From: UBA11869 sp964544965
GTDB lineage: Bacteria > Pseudomonadota > Gammaproteobacteria > Eutrophobiales > Eutrophobiaceae
Assembly: GCA_964544965.1 (NCBI GenBank)
Contig: CAZJED010000013.1
Span: 1-30,160 of the forward strand
Direction: 5' to 3'
Length of the DNA stretch: 30,160 bases
This document shows, piece after piece, positions 1 through 7,927 of the stretch (position 1 is its first letter; the number at the start of each line of letters is the position of its first letter). The notes below the pieces were generated by a model that ran no database searches, was not told where the DNA came from, and saw only the letters and a list, made by a program, of their open reading frames with translations. The position numbers were made by a program, and so were the translations under genes.

Positions 1-444
1 AAGCCCCAAGTGCACTAAGGTTTACAAAGTGACCCCAGTCCCTGTCGGCAAGCACCGGGACAACCGATTTTAGAAATGCCATCGATGCCTTCATGTTGAG
101 ATCAATAATGTCGAGTTCATCCTCAATCGCGGCACCATTGTAACTATCACGCAGGCCGATCCCGGCGGCATGGATAACGACATCGATGCCATCGTTTGCT
201 TTTGAAAATTCTTCAATCGTTTGTGACAAATAGGCTGAGTCCGTCAGGTCGCCGGGATAAGCCGTGGCATGTGCGCCGGCCTGTCACCGTCACGACCCAT
301 CAGGCCAAGATTGGCGCCTTCACCGGCCAAGCGTTCGGCGATGGTGGCACCGATGCCGCTCGACGCGCCGGTAATCAGAATACGAAGATCACGAATTGAT
401 TTTGGAATCTGGCTAGACAAACTACGGTTACCCCCGAAAGACAT
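1..444 (-). pseudogene. SDR-family oxidoreductase, frameshifted and cut by the window edge
   Basis: The first ~55 residues from the ATG at 444 carry a Rossmann nucleotide-binding motif (TGASSGIG). This frame stops near 244. In another frame, beginning around 270-290, the SDR continues (GDLTDSAYLS, then VIHAAG in the position of the usual NNAG, then NLSAL around the catalytic Ser) and runs off the left edge. One small indel between about 265 and 295 explains the break. It is either a real inactivating frameshift or a sequencing/assembly error; one read-level check separates them. The gene is last in the minus-strand cluster, just after a radical SAM gene remnant. A second, shorter copy of its 5' end lies at 6587-6690, so it belongs to a duplicated cassette. 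SDR family membership is secure; the substrate is unknown. The Tyr-x-x-x-Lys part lies outside the window. Confidence 0.75.
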
Positions 445-462
445 TCATATCCCGATAATTAA

Positions 463-549
463 TCAACGCAGGACAAAATTGAAGATATCATTAATGAACC
501 CCTGCCGCGAATGTAAAAGCCATTGGTCGTGATCTCGCACAACATGCCC
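463..549 (-). pseudogene. Remnant of radical SAM gene (internal deletion)
   Basis: Reading the minus strand, this stretch encodes a piece matching residues 132-145 of the radical SAM protein at 6694-7845 (GMLCEITTNGFYIR here). It is followed directly, in a shifted frame, by the last 12 residues of that protein (GFINDIFNFVLR and stop). The intervening ~220 codons and the whole 5' third are missing. Nucleotide identity with 6694-6740 is obvious by eye, including the bases after the stop. It sits between the PurH-like gene and the broken SDR, exactly where the intact radical SAM gene stands relative to the PurH and SDR remnants in the other copy. Confidence 0.85.
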
Positions 550-563
550 TATCCGACTCCCCT

Positions 564-2087
564 CTAATGCCTAGAAAAACCACGATATTCCCCGGGCAAA
601 TAGACCATGAAAACGCCGTGCTCCGAAAAGTACTTCCGGACAAGATCTTCGTTGCGCCCCCCCGCCGGCACCAAGCCGCGCGTAACACCGGCTGCGCATA
701 GTAATTCAGGCCCGTCGGTGAAGGGGAAAAACGCATTTGCCGCAAACGCCGCCCCGGTTACATCATGACCATTGGCGCGGGCGCGGGTCAGGGTCGTTTG
801 GGTCGCTTCCACCGTAGATGGCCCGCCTGCACAAGCAAGAAGAACACCGTCTTTTGTCAGCGCGACCTCATTGCCGCCGTGATTTGACGTCCAAGCCACA
901 GACCATGCAATAAGAAGGTCAATTGTGGCGTGGCGGTCCAACTCGCCCCCCATCCGTTCACAGGCTTGAAAATCAAGTACGTAATCATGGATGGGTTGGC
1001 GCAAAAAACCACCGCGCACATGGCGGTATTGCCACGGATGAGCAGCCAATGCGGGATTGGCAAGGCTAGGGTTTTCCATCACCTTGCGGGCGCGCCGCTT
1101 GCCAATAATGGCGCGTGCCTCATCGGTAAACGACGGTGCGCAAACAACGTCCAGCATCCAGTTGCCATTACCGAGCCGGTCATGCCGATCCTGACTGCTT
1201 ACCAGCCGCTCCGCCAATTGAGCATCGACCGGAAAATTAACGATAAATTCTCCGCCCCATACGGACCGTGCGCTGCCGAACAAGGCACGCTCTATGGCCG
1301 CACCGGGATCATTGTCATCAAACGCCATGCCTACGGGATTGCCATGTTTTGCCCCGATGGCCGCATGGGGAGCGGCACCAAGACGTTCAGCCGAGGCCAG
1401 ATTTGCAAGGACCATGGTATTGATGAGGGCATCCATATCGGCAAGGTTCGTAAAGCACGGCAAGGTTTCTGAATGCCAGGCAAACTTTGCAATTCCCAAC
1501 GGGTCATTCCAGTCCGTCACCTGATAAAGCGCCGCCGATTCCTGATACGGATTCTCGCCGTGCATAATTTCACGAGGGGCAGACAGGTGCATGGGAACAT
1601 CCCCATCTCCCGAAAGGGCCCCATAAAACTGCGCCAGTTCGGTATAAACCAAACGGATTAAACGAGACCGGGTGTTTTCAGAGACTTCTCCTTCTGCGGC
1701 GATCTCTGCAACCACACTCGCAAAATCGGCTGGCGTCATGACCGGCAGGCGTTCTCCCTTGGCGGCCAATGCCAACAATGTTCGGCCACCCACATCAAGT
1801 CCAATATCTGTTTGGTAGGGCACAACATAAACCATATCGATACGCTTATCTGCATCCATGGTCAGTGCATGTTCGATTTGCGGATGTAGCGTGGGAGGGA
1901 ATGGAAGTTCCTGATAGAAATCCAGATAATCCTCAATTGGCGTTACCGGAATTTGCGCCTCTTGCAGGACATCAACGGTTTCTCGAGAGGCAACAATTGT
2001 CCAACCGGCATCCGTCAAAGCTTGCGCATTTTCACGGACGTTTGAAAAATCGGATAGCGACAACAATGCGATAGGTCTGCTCGACAT
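564..2087 (-). CDS. Divergent PurH-like protein (AICAR formyltransferase/IMP cyclohydrolase family)
   Basis: 507 residues from the ATG at 2087, which has a purine-rich GAGAG just upstream; a TTG at 2102 is a weaker alternative. The layout is that of PurH: an N-terminal MGS-like half (to ~150) and a C-terminal formyltransferase half. The formyltransferase half retains GENPYQ (~177), the Lys-His pair in AKHGNPVG (K247, H248), SN (~402) and the NAFFPF motif (~451-456). The N-terminal half has changed: SVSDKTG is SLSDFSN, the STGGT loop is ASRET, and KTLHP is PTLHP, so conserved cyclohydrolase/MGS residues are missing. I infer 10-formyl-THF-dependent formyl transfer to a substrate other than, or besides, AICAR. 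It is unlikely to be the housekeeping purH, because it sits among radical SAM and SDR genes with no purine genes. A C-terminal fragment of a second copy lies at 7874-7927. Confidence 0.8.
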   Translation of the reverse strand: MSSRPIALLSLSDFSNVRENAQALTDAGWTIVASRETVDVLQEAQIPVTPIEDYLDFYQELPFPPTLHPQIEHALTMDADKRIDMVYVVPYQTDIGLDVGGRTLLALAAKGERLPVMTPADFASVVAEIAAEGEVSENTRSRLIRLVYTELAQFYGALSGDGDVPMHLSAPREIMHGENPYQESAALYQVTDWNDPLGIAKFAWHSETLPCFTNLADMDALINTMVLANLASAERLGAAPHAAIGAKHGNPVGMAFDDNDPGAAIERALFGSARSVWGGEFIVNFPVDAQLAERLVSSQDRHDRLGNGNWMLDVVCAPSFTDEARAIIGKRRARKVMENPSLANPALAAHPWQYRHVRGGFLRQPIHDYVLDFQACERMGGELDRHATIDLLIAWSVAWTSNHGGNEVALTKDGVLLACAGGPSTVEATQTTLTRARANGHDVTGAAFAANAFFPFTDGPELLCAAGVTRGLVPAGGRNEDLVRKYFSEHGVFMVYLPGEYRGFSRH

Positions 2088-2162
2088 TTTCTCTCTATTC
2101 AAGTTCTGCTTGTGCGACTCATCTTATCTTAATTCCAATCGAACAAAGGCCACCAGCAACAG

Positions 2163-3245
2163 TTACTGTTTAAGTTGAACAATCGTGGTGCCAATCCTGT
2201 TGAGGACGCCACGCAAGGTTGTTACCTCTTTCCATTCATGGGGTGCTGGCCAGTAACATGTCTGGCATGGAAGTTTCGTTGCGTTCTCCAAAGCATCTGA
2301 CAGTCCGTGTTCGCGAATGTTTTTGGGCGTAAATTTATCTGGTAAATTCCACAGCGTGGAACACGGTATGATATCACCGTTGCTGTCGATATGAACCCAG
2401 ACCTGACCAAACCAGCACATGTCGTTGCGTTTAAGTTTCTTGCCCGGTTCCTTGAGAATCAGTTCGTTAAACGGTTTTGGATAGTTGATTACATGATCAA
2501 TAGTCTTGTTGGAAAATAAAACCAGATCAGCGAGCTCGGAATCTTCTGTAATGCGGGCCCGAAGTTCCCGATAGAAATCACGAATCTCGTCCTCGTTCAG
2601 CATCACTTCGTCCTGAAAATCCCGCTTGCTCTCGGAAAATTCATTGGTGATGTTAAAGGTAATGGGGATTTTGTTGGTTTTTGAAAAATTCAATAACCAC
2701 GGTAGCTCCTCCCGGCTCTGGCGGTTCACCATACTATTGACGCGTACAGGGATATTGTTTTCTTTCAACGCTTCAATTGCGTCCATGGCATGCTTGAAGG
2801 AGTTTTTTCCCCGATTGATGTCGTGCGCATGTTCGCGGCCGTCCAGCGATACCATGATGGAATCGACCTTGCGGACCGTCTCGATTTTCTTCCTGAGGCT
2901 AATGCCGTTTGTTGTGAGATCCACATTCAATCCAAGTGATTTGATGTAATCGATCAGGGCGTCGAGTTCCTTGAACATCAGCGGCTCGCCGCCCATGAGC
3001 GAGATAGAAACGCAGCCGCGCCGGTGGAGGCCACGCACTGTGTCTTTCCATTCCTCAAGGGTGAAATCCGATTCATAGATGGTATTTACATCGACGAAGC
3101 AATAGCGACACTTGAGATTACAGCGATTAGTTAACAGCAAATGTGCAAAAATTGGGCGTTTTCGGCCAAAGTACCTGTAGGCGAGCAAGCTTGAAAGTAT
3201 CTTTCCGCGATTTTTCAGAAATGCCGCTCTTTTAAGTATTCCCAT
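2163..3245 (-). CDS. Radical SAM/SPASM-type protein A
   Basis: 360 residues. I chose the ATG at 3245 because a strong GGAGAAG ribosome binding site precedes it; it overlaps the end of the upstream SDR gene by 14 bases. The radical SAM core has the CX3CX2C cluster motif in NRCNLKCRYC (C42, C46, C49), GGEP at 85-88, TTNG at 111-114 and SLDG at 133-136. A C-terminal SPASM-like region offers further cysteines C277, C295, C327 and C330, with the pattern DSNGDIIPCSTLW. It would bind one 4Fe-4S cluster for SAM cleavage and probably an auxiliary cluster. The N-terminus is basic and hydrophobic without a signal peptide. The 14-bp overlap indicates translational coupling with the SDR. Substrate unknown; it resembles the two other radical SAM proteins of this cluster and, more distantly, HpnH. 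Confidence 0.85.
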   Translation of the reverse strand: MGILKRAAFLKNRGKILSSLLAYRYFGRKRPIFAHLLLTNRCNLKCRYCFVDVNTIYESDFTLEEWKDTVRGLHRRGCVSISLMGGEPLMFKELDALIDYIKSLGLNVDLTTNGISLRKKIETVRKVDSIMVSLDGREHAHDINRGKNSFKHAMDAIEALKENNIPVRVNSMVNRQSREELPWLLNFSKTNKIPITFNITNEFSESKRDFQDEVMLNEDEIRDFYRELRARITEDSELADLVLFSNKTIDHVINYPKPFNELILKEPGKKLKRNDMCWFGQVWVHIDSNGDIIPCSTLWNLPDKFTPKNIREHGLSDALENATKLPCQTCYWPAPHEWKEVTTLRGVLNRIGTTIVQLKQ

Positions 3246-4095
3246 AGTCTTCTCCGAAAGCCATTTGATCAAGATTTTTGGCTTTTAATTTTGACAACAC
3301 TTTCTGTGTCCGCTTATAAACAATTTGCGCAGCAATATCTCGGGGCAGTGTATTGAGAATTTTGGATGCGACCAGGTTAAAGACCCCATGAACGGGGTTA
3401 GTTGAATTCCGCGCCAGTGCGCTCAGTGCTTTGGTCGCGACTTCCTCTGCGCTTGCGGGGGCAACGGGTGGGGTTTTCATGGCGCCGCCGGTAGCGCGCT
3501 CGAACCAGCGCGATTCGGTTCCTGCTGGGTGGTAACACACAACATTGATAGCCAAAGCAGCAAGCTCCGCCCGAAGGGCGTCGGAAAAATCGGTGACAAA
3601 TGTCTTTGAAGCGCCGTACACACCTAAGCCGGGACATGGGACAAGACTGGCAACGGAAGAAATGTTAAGCATACCGCCGCCATTTTTTGTAATTAACGGC
3701 ATTAGACTGTTGGTGAGCATAACCAATGAATAAATATTCACCATAATAATATCATTTAGCGACGCCATATCCTGATCAGCAAAATTGGTGTAGGCACCCA
3801 AACCAGCATTGTTAATTAAAATGAGTCGCTGATTAGGTGCGTCAATTTGATTTACCAGCTTTTCGACAGAGCCGGGTTCGCTAAAATTGGCCTGAATAAC
3901 CTTGCACCGATCGCCATAGGACTTTGTATCTTCAACCAATTCCTGGCATCGTATTGTATTATTGCCAACAAGTATCAGGTTTATCTCAGGGATAGAAATT
4001 AGGCTGTCGACCATTGCACGCCCAATACCCGAAGTCGCTCCGGTCAGCACGATACAAGAATTTTTGAAATATTCTTGGTCTTTTGATTTCAACAT
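3232..4095 (-). CDS. SDR-family short-chain dehydrogenase/reductase
   Basis: 287 residues with a complete classical SDR set: cofactor motif TGATSGIG (18-25), NNAG (95-98), the catalytic Ser around 146-147 in NISSVAS, and Tyr160-x-x-x-Lys164 in YGASK, followed by HPAGTESRW where classical SDRs have PG. The C-terminal ~60 residues are hydrophobic and basic and may touch the membrane, as in SDRs acting on lipids. It is a different paralogue from the broken SDR at the left edge. Its 3' end overlaps the radical SAM gene A by 14 bases, so the two are probably made together. It likely catalyses an NAD(P)-linked oxidation or reduction in the pathway encoded by this cluster. The specific substrate cannot be read from sequence. 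Confidence 0.88.
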   Translation of the reverse strand: MLKSKDQEYFKNSCIVLTGATSGIGRAMVDSLISIPEINLILVGNNTIRCQELVEDTKSYGDRCKVIQANFSEPGSVEKLVNQIDAPNQRLILINNAGLGAYTNFADQDMASLNDIIMVNIYSLVMLTNSLMPLITKNGGGMLNISSVASLVPCPGLGVYGASKTFVTDFSDALRAELAALAINVVCYHPAGTESRWFERATGGAMKTPPVAPASAEEVATKALSALARNSTNPVHGVFNLVASKILNTLPRDIAAQIVYKRTQKVLSKLKAKNLDQMAFGEDYGNT

Positions 4096-4213
4096 GGCTG
4101 GAGCACTTGGTTATTTATGGGGCTTGATATGTTCACGAAATGTGACTGCAGTAGTCGGGGTAAATTAGTGCCGTGGCTATAGCAAATTATAAATAATTCG
4201 AAAAGTCTTTCCT

Positions 4214-4732
4214 TCAGCTTGCTTCGCTCGGCGCTTTCGTAAAGTCCACCGAATACTTTACGGTTTGCGTTACTTCGCCCAGCTTATTCTGCATTTCGCC
4301 GGAATAATGCTGTTCGGTTGAAACGTTCATCAGGTCAGGAAACAGATTGTGAAGCGTTTCTAAACGCTTAAGATTTTCAACTCTAATATCAAAACGAAAT
4401 TTATCACCCATTTTGTGGCCGCGAAAACACTGGCCACTCTTATCTTCCATAACTTCACATTCCAGAACATCTGGTTCAGTCTTGGTTGGCGCTTTTACAT
4501 GAGTGGCAATCCCCTTCATTGAAGGACATTTGACGATTACATGTTCATCGTGACCGACCCAGTTAAACCAACCCCCTGATGTTAGAGTTTTTATATATGG
4601 AAAAATCTGGTGAAAGTTCAAGAAACACAGACCTTCTGGCAGGACGTCCTTGGCATTAAAGGATTCATCTCCGCATGTCACCTCTAGGTTATCAATATTG
4701 CACGATGTGCAAATACTGTTCTCTTGGTTCAT
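4214..4732 (-). CDS. TIGR04076-like protein, one good and one degenerate repeat
   Basis: 172 residues, no signal peptide or membrane segment. Residues 30-79 match my memory of the TIGR04076 pattern: PEGLC, aromatic-rich FPYI, a GG with nearby Trp, then VKCP followed by a short beta-like tail. Residues 90-165 look like a second unit (GHKMGDKFRF, then LFPDL) that has lost the Leu-Cys and Cys-Pro positions. The N-terminus has a CxxC (C8, C11) and C20. It follows a sister gene by 42 bases and precedes the SDR by 118 bases. The function of the family is not known to me. Conserved cysteines and radical SAM neighbours make metal/cluster binding or a partner-protein role possible, but that is inference. 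Confidence 0.6.
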   Translation of the reverse strand: MNQENSICTSCNIDNLEVTCGDESFNAKDVLPEGLCFLNFHQIFPYIKTLTSGGWFNWVGHDEHVIVKCPSMKGIATHVKAPTKTEPDVLECEVMEDKSGQCFRGHKMGDKFRFDIRVENLKRLETLHNLFPDLMNVSTEQHYSGEMQNKLGEVTQTVKYSVDFTKAPSEAS

Positions 4733-4774
4733 TTAAAATACCTTCAATTGCTCTGCTTGGCTCATCGTGCAGGA

Positions 4775-5395
4775 CTATTCGACTTTAACATCAAATGTCA
4801 CGCCAACGAAATCTGGGCAATGAACCTTCATGGAGCAAGGTTTACCCGTAGCGCGCTTCGTCTTGGCCAGGTAATTCATGTAAGGGTATGTGGTGGAAAA
4901 GGCCGCCGGGCACAGTTCCTTGGTATCATCCGTATTAAAGTAGTATTTTTGGCCTACGCTATATCCTTTCGGGCAAGATGAACCGGCCTCAACTACCTCT
5001 AGAGCAACTTCACGGAATGGGGCATCGTATCCCCGTAGCACCAGTTTTAAAGCTTCTTCGGCAAGTTCTTTCAGCAATCGAATGGGGGCAGGTAATTTTT
5101 CACGCGATGTTATCTTTACCTTTACGCCATTTTTTGCAGGACAAGATACGACCGCCGTGTCTTTGCCAAAACCGCGAAACCAGAATTTTTTTGGCTTACC
5201 ATGATACAAGATGGCAAGAGCGGTTGGATAGGCGCGGTAAAACATTGCTCGGCAAAGGCCTTCAGGAGCAATCTCATCAGGCTTGTATTCCTGACCGATG
5301 CGACGGTGGTATTTGCACTTGGTAAGTATGTTTGCAACTGTCACACTTACCTTGAGGTCGTCGTGACAATAAGAACAATCTGTTGTTTCATTCAT
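4775..5395 (-). CDS. TIGR04076-like tandem-repeat protein, two intact units
   Basis: 206 residues, cytoplasmic by appearance. Two units of the same pattern are visible. Unit 1, residues ~27-97: Cys27, IGQEY, PEGLC (C48), AYP, and SCPAKNGVKVKI (C85). Unit 2, residues ~141-206: C141, VGQKYYF, ELCPAAF (C162), TYPYM, and VHCPDFVGVTFDVKV (C193). A CxxC (C7, C10) precedes them. A linker at ~100-140 contains a short helix rich in Leu and Glu. TIGR04076 members are usually single-unit and about 80-90 residues, so this is a doubled version. The gene begins 15 bases after radical SAM gene B ends and is followed by the related 4214-4732 gene, so the two probably arose by duplication. Function unknown. 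Confidence 0.65.
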   Translation of the reverse strand: MNETTDCSYCHDDLKVSVTVANILTKCKYHRRIGQEYKPDEIAPEGLCRAMFYRAYPTALAILYHGKPKKFWFRGFGKDTAVVSCPAKNGVKVKITSREKLPAPIRLLKELAEEALKLVLRGYDAPFREVALEVVEAGSSCPKGYSVGQKYYFNTDDTKELCPAAFSTTYPYMNYLAKTKRATGKPCSMKVHCPDFVGVTFDVKVE

Positions 5396-5410
5396 GATAA
5401 TTTACAATTT

Positions 5411-6499
5411 TTATTTTGCTAGCGTAGAGCTAGGCTGTTCTGAGCTGCGTGATCGTTTAAACCAGCGATGACCAATCGCAGTTGCGATACTTTTCGGTGA
5501 CATATAAAGCAAGTTATTCATATCAGCTTCGCCCAGGATATCACAGGAATAACAATCCATCTCCGTCTGACGCTTCCATGCTGCTTCGATGCCCCCATCT
5601 TTAATAGAATTCTCCCCCTTGTGCCAAAGGTTAGCACAAGGATAAAGGGTGCCATCGGCATCCACATAATTTGTCAAATAGGGGCGACGGCATTTTTTGA
5701 TTTTATCGCGGGCTTCAATAGGCACGTCTTTGGATTTAAATATACCATAGTGTTTTAGCGGGTAGTTCTTGATATAATTTATGGCCGATATAGAGTTTGT
5801 CACTGGATACCCTTTTTCCTTTAATTCCTTAAGTAGATTAAGGGAGTACAGCAGTTCTTCTTCGGTCAGGGTTGCATCGGGGTCGTCTGTATGAATGGTT
5901 GCCTGGGTGAAATTAATCGTAATATCTAATTTCTTGGCGAGTTCACATAGCTCAAGCAGTGATTTGGTTGTTTCCCGGGTAATAACCGCATGGATGCGAC
6001 AATTAATGCCTTCTTTCTTCGCCAAATCAATCGCCTCAAGTACTTTCTTATAACTGCCTTTGCCGCGCACGGCATCGTTTTGTGCCTCATTGCCATCTAG
6101 GCTAAAGCAAAGGCTGTCTAGATATTTCAGGTGTTTCAGCCTTTTGCTAACGAAGTAGCCGTTCGTGATTAGCTCAACAATCGTGTTCTTGCTCCACGCG
6201 TACTCAATAATCTCGCCAATATCAGTTCGAATGAGCGGTTCACCCCCTAAGATCACAAAAACCTTTGTGCCCATCTCCGCGAATTTATCGATTGTTTTTT
6301 TCCAGTCATCAAGCGATTCGTCGACAATCTCTCTCGTAAAAACCTGCGGATAGCAGTAGAAACACTTAAGGTTGCAGCGATTGGTTACTAATAAGTGTGT
6401 AACCAACGGGAACGGTTTCTTGTTGATATTGTATTTTAGAAGCCGCATACCTATCTGTGCGTCTATAAGATATCGGCGGAGGGTGTGGCCAATGCTCAT
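5411..6499 (-). CDS. Radical SAM/SPASM-type protein B
   Basis: 362 residues. The core motif CX3CX2C is in NRCNLKCFYC (C42, C46, C49), with GGEP at 85-88, TNG at 112-114 and SLDG at 133-136. The SPASM-like tail shows C270, C288 (GTLYPCANLW), C316 and C319 (CYSC). The last ~40 residues form a basic amphipathic stretch, suggesting contact with membrane or partner. No convincing Shine-Dalgarno precedes the ATG at 6499, but a sigma70-like promoter lies just upstream (6539-6566). It leads a probable transcription unit: radical SAM B, two TIGR04076-like genes, SDR, radical SAM A, PurH-like. A fragment resembling its SPASM region survives at 7926-8017. Substrate unknown. Confidence 0.87.
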   Translation of the reverse strand: MSIGHTLRRYLIDAQIGMRLLKYNINKKPFPLVTHLLVTNRCNLKCFYCYPQVFTREIVDESLDDWKKTIDKFAEMGTKVFVILGGEPLIRTDIGEIIEYAWSKNTIVELITNGYFVSKRLKHLKYLDSLCFSLDGNEAQNDAVRGKGSYKKVLEAIDLAKKEGINCRIHAVITRETTKSLLELCELAKKLDITINFTQATIHTDDPDATLTEEELLYSLNLLKELKEKGYPVTNSISAINYIKNYPLKHYGIFKSKDVPIEARDKIKKCRRPYLTNYVDADGTLYPCANLWHKGENSIKDGGIEAAWKRQTEMDCYSCDILGEADMNNLLYMSPKSIATAIGHRWFKRSRSSEQPSSTLAK

Positions 6500-6538
6500 G
6501 ATTAATAATGTCTACAGTGTGTATTCAATTATTGAACC

Positions 6539-6566
6539 ATTCTAAAGTACTTACTCAATTATGCAA
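6539..6566 (-). promoter_or_regulatory. Candidate sigma70 promoter for radical SAM B operon
   Basis: On the minus strand TTGCAT (6566-6561) and TAGAAT (6544-6539) are separated by 16 bases, about 40 bases upstream of the ATG at 6499. It lies in the short spacer left after the SDR copy was lost. Two similar CAATTAT strings (around 6527 and 6556) overlap it and could be operator half-sites or chance. Confidence 0.35.
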
Positions 6567-6586
6567 CATATGTAAGGCTCACCTAT

Positions 6587-6690
6587 ATTGCACCGATTCC
6601 GCTCGATGCGCCGGTTATAAGAACCGTTAAATCACGGATGGATTTTGGTTTTTGACCTGACAATCAACACTCTTCCAAAGAAGATTTTTT
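6587..6690 (-). pseudogene. 5' remnant of SDR gene (second copy)
   Basis: The minus strand encodes PKSIRDLTVLITGASSGIGA followed by an in-frame stop. This is the same as residues ~14-33 of the broken SDR at 444-1 apart from two changes, and the upstream bases also align. Everything downstream of the cofactor motif is deleted. It begins immediately after the radical SAM gene C stop, as the SDR at the left edge follows the radical SAM remnant there. Confidence 0.85.
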
Positions 6691-6693
6691 CAA

Positions 6694-7845
6694 TCAACGC
6701 AGGACAAAATTGAAGATACCATTGATGAACCCCCGTGGCTGCATAGCAGTAATAAGGGATTGTTCAATCGTACCGAGTTCCTTGCAGGCAACACAATCCA
6801 GCTTTTCAAGATTGTCCCAGGCGGCCTTGAAACCGACATCGTATGCGTTTTCACCGTCACCCCACCGCTTAGAGCAGGAATAGACGCTGCCCTGAGCCGT
6901 GACGAAACACTGATTGCGCCCCAACGTACAATCAAAATAACTTTCTTTATCCAGATTTGGCACATCGGACTTGTAAATCGTGGTTCGATCCTTGAGCGGC
7001 CACTTCTCAGCATAATCCACAGCAATATTAGACGATACGATGGGATACCCCTTCTGTTTCAAACCATCGTATTGCTTGTAGAAGTCCATGGTTTCTTCGC
7101 TGGATAGAAGAAAATCAGAATCCATCTTTTCAATATCGGGCAAGCCATTTTCAGAATAATTGAATGTCATGCCATATTTTTTGCAAATAGATGCCAGAAA
7201 ATCCAGGCTATCGGCAGCCATGGTCCGTTTATTTAGCGTTGCGTGTATCCGAATGTTGAGACCTTCTTCCGCGGCGCAGGTCAGGCCATCGATAATATGA
7301 TCAAATGATCCTTTGCCGCGCACATCGAAACGCGCCTTGTCATTTGCTTCCTTATTGCCATCAAGGCTGATTGCCAGATGATCCAGTTTCTTGAGAGCAC
7401 TTATACGTTTGCGAATATAATATCCGTTGGTCGTGAGTTCACATAACATGCCTTTCTTGACGATGTAATCGATAACATCCTCAATATCCGGGCGGGCCAA
7501 AGGCTCGCCACCAAGCACGTTGACCCAACGACAGCCACTGTCATAGATTTCATCAATCATGCCAGTCAGTTTCTCGAAGCTCGCATCCTGAATGGTTGGG
7601 TCTGTAATCTCATCCATGGCATAGCAATAGAAGCAGCGAAGATTGCACTTTTTGGTAACAAGCAAGCTAATCCTTACAGGGCGTCTGCCGCCGGTGATTT
7701 TCCATCTCAGCAATGCAAAAAAAGCAAATCGACCGCGCCATAGGGTTCGCAGACCACGCAAAATGCGTTTCACCCGAATCTGTAATGGCGGGGTTTGGCC
7801 GAGAAAATCTTCCGGTATCGCTGTCGCCTGTTCGTTCGCTTCCAT
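6694..7845 (-). CDS. Radical SAM/SPASM-type protein C
   Basis: 383 residues, longer at the N-terminus than its two relatives. CX3CX2C is in KKCNLRCFYC (C67, C71, C74), with GGEP at 112-115, TTNGYYIR at 138-145 and SLDG at 160-163. C-terminal auxiliary-cluster candidates are C306 or C313, C324, C351 and C354. The last residues form an amphipathic, Phe-rich tail (GFINGIFNFVLR). The N-terminal ~50 residues are basic and hydrophobic and may bind membrane. It is flanked by a PurH C-terminal remnant upstream and an SDR 5' remnant downstream, so it is the surviving member of a purH-like/radical SAM/SDR cassette. No clear ribosome binding site precedes the ATG at 7845. Substrate unknown. Confidence 0.87.
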   Translation of the reverse strand: MEANEQATAIPEDFLGQTPPLQIRVKRILRGLRTLWRGRFAFFALLRWKITGGRRPVRISLLVTKKCNLRCFYCYAMDEITDPTIQDASFEKLTGMIDEIYDSGCRWVNVLGGEPLARPDIEDVIDYIVKKGMLCELTTNGYYIRKRISALKKLDHLAISLDGNKEANDKARFDVRGKGSFDHIIDGLTCAAEEGLNIRIHATLNKRTMAADSLDFLASICKKYGMTFNYSENGLPDIEKMDSDFLLSSEETMDFYKQYDGLKQKGYPIVSSNIAVDYAEKWPLKDRTTIYKSDVPNLDKESYFDCTLGRNQCFVTAQGSVYSCSKRWGDGENAYDVGFKAAWDNLEKLDCVACKELGTIEQSLITAMQPRGFINGIFNFVLR

Positions 7846-7873
7846 TTATAAACAATAATATCTTAATGAGAAT

Positions 7874-7927
7874 TCAATGTCGTGAAAATCCACGGTATTC
7901 TTCCGGTAAATAAACCATATTTACTCC
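7874..7927 (-). pseudogene. C-terminal remnant of PurH-like gene
   Basis: The minus strand reads GVNMVYLPEEYRGFSRH and stop, against GVFMVYLPGEYRGFSRH and stop at the end of the intact PurH-like gene (564-615). Only these last ~17 codons survive. The remnant is fused at 7925-7928 to a radical SAM remnant. With the neighbouring remnants and the hairpin at 8034-8082 it fills the gene-free 7846-8172. Confidence 0.9.

Noticed and set aside
930..1472. A 180-codon open frame on the plus strand opposite the PurH-like gene
   Set aside because: It is the antisense shadow of a GC-rich gene; the minus-strand product is clearly a PurH-family protein and the plus-strand product has no family features.
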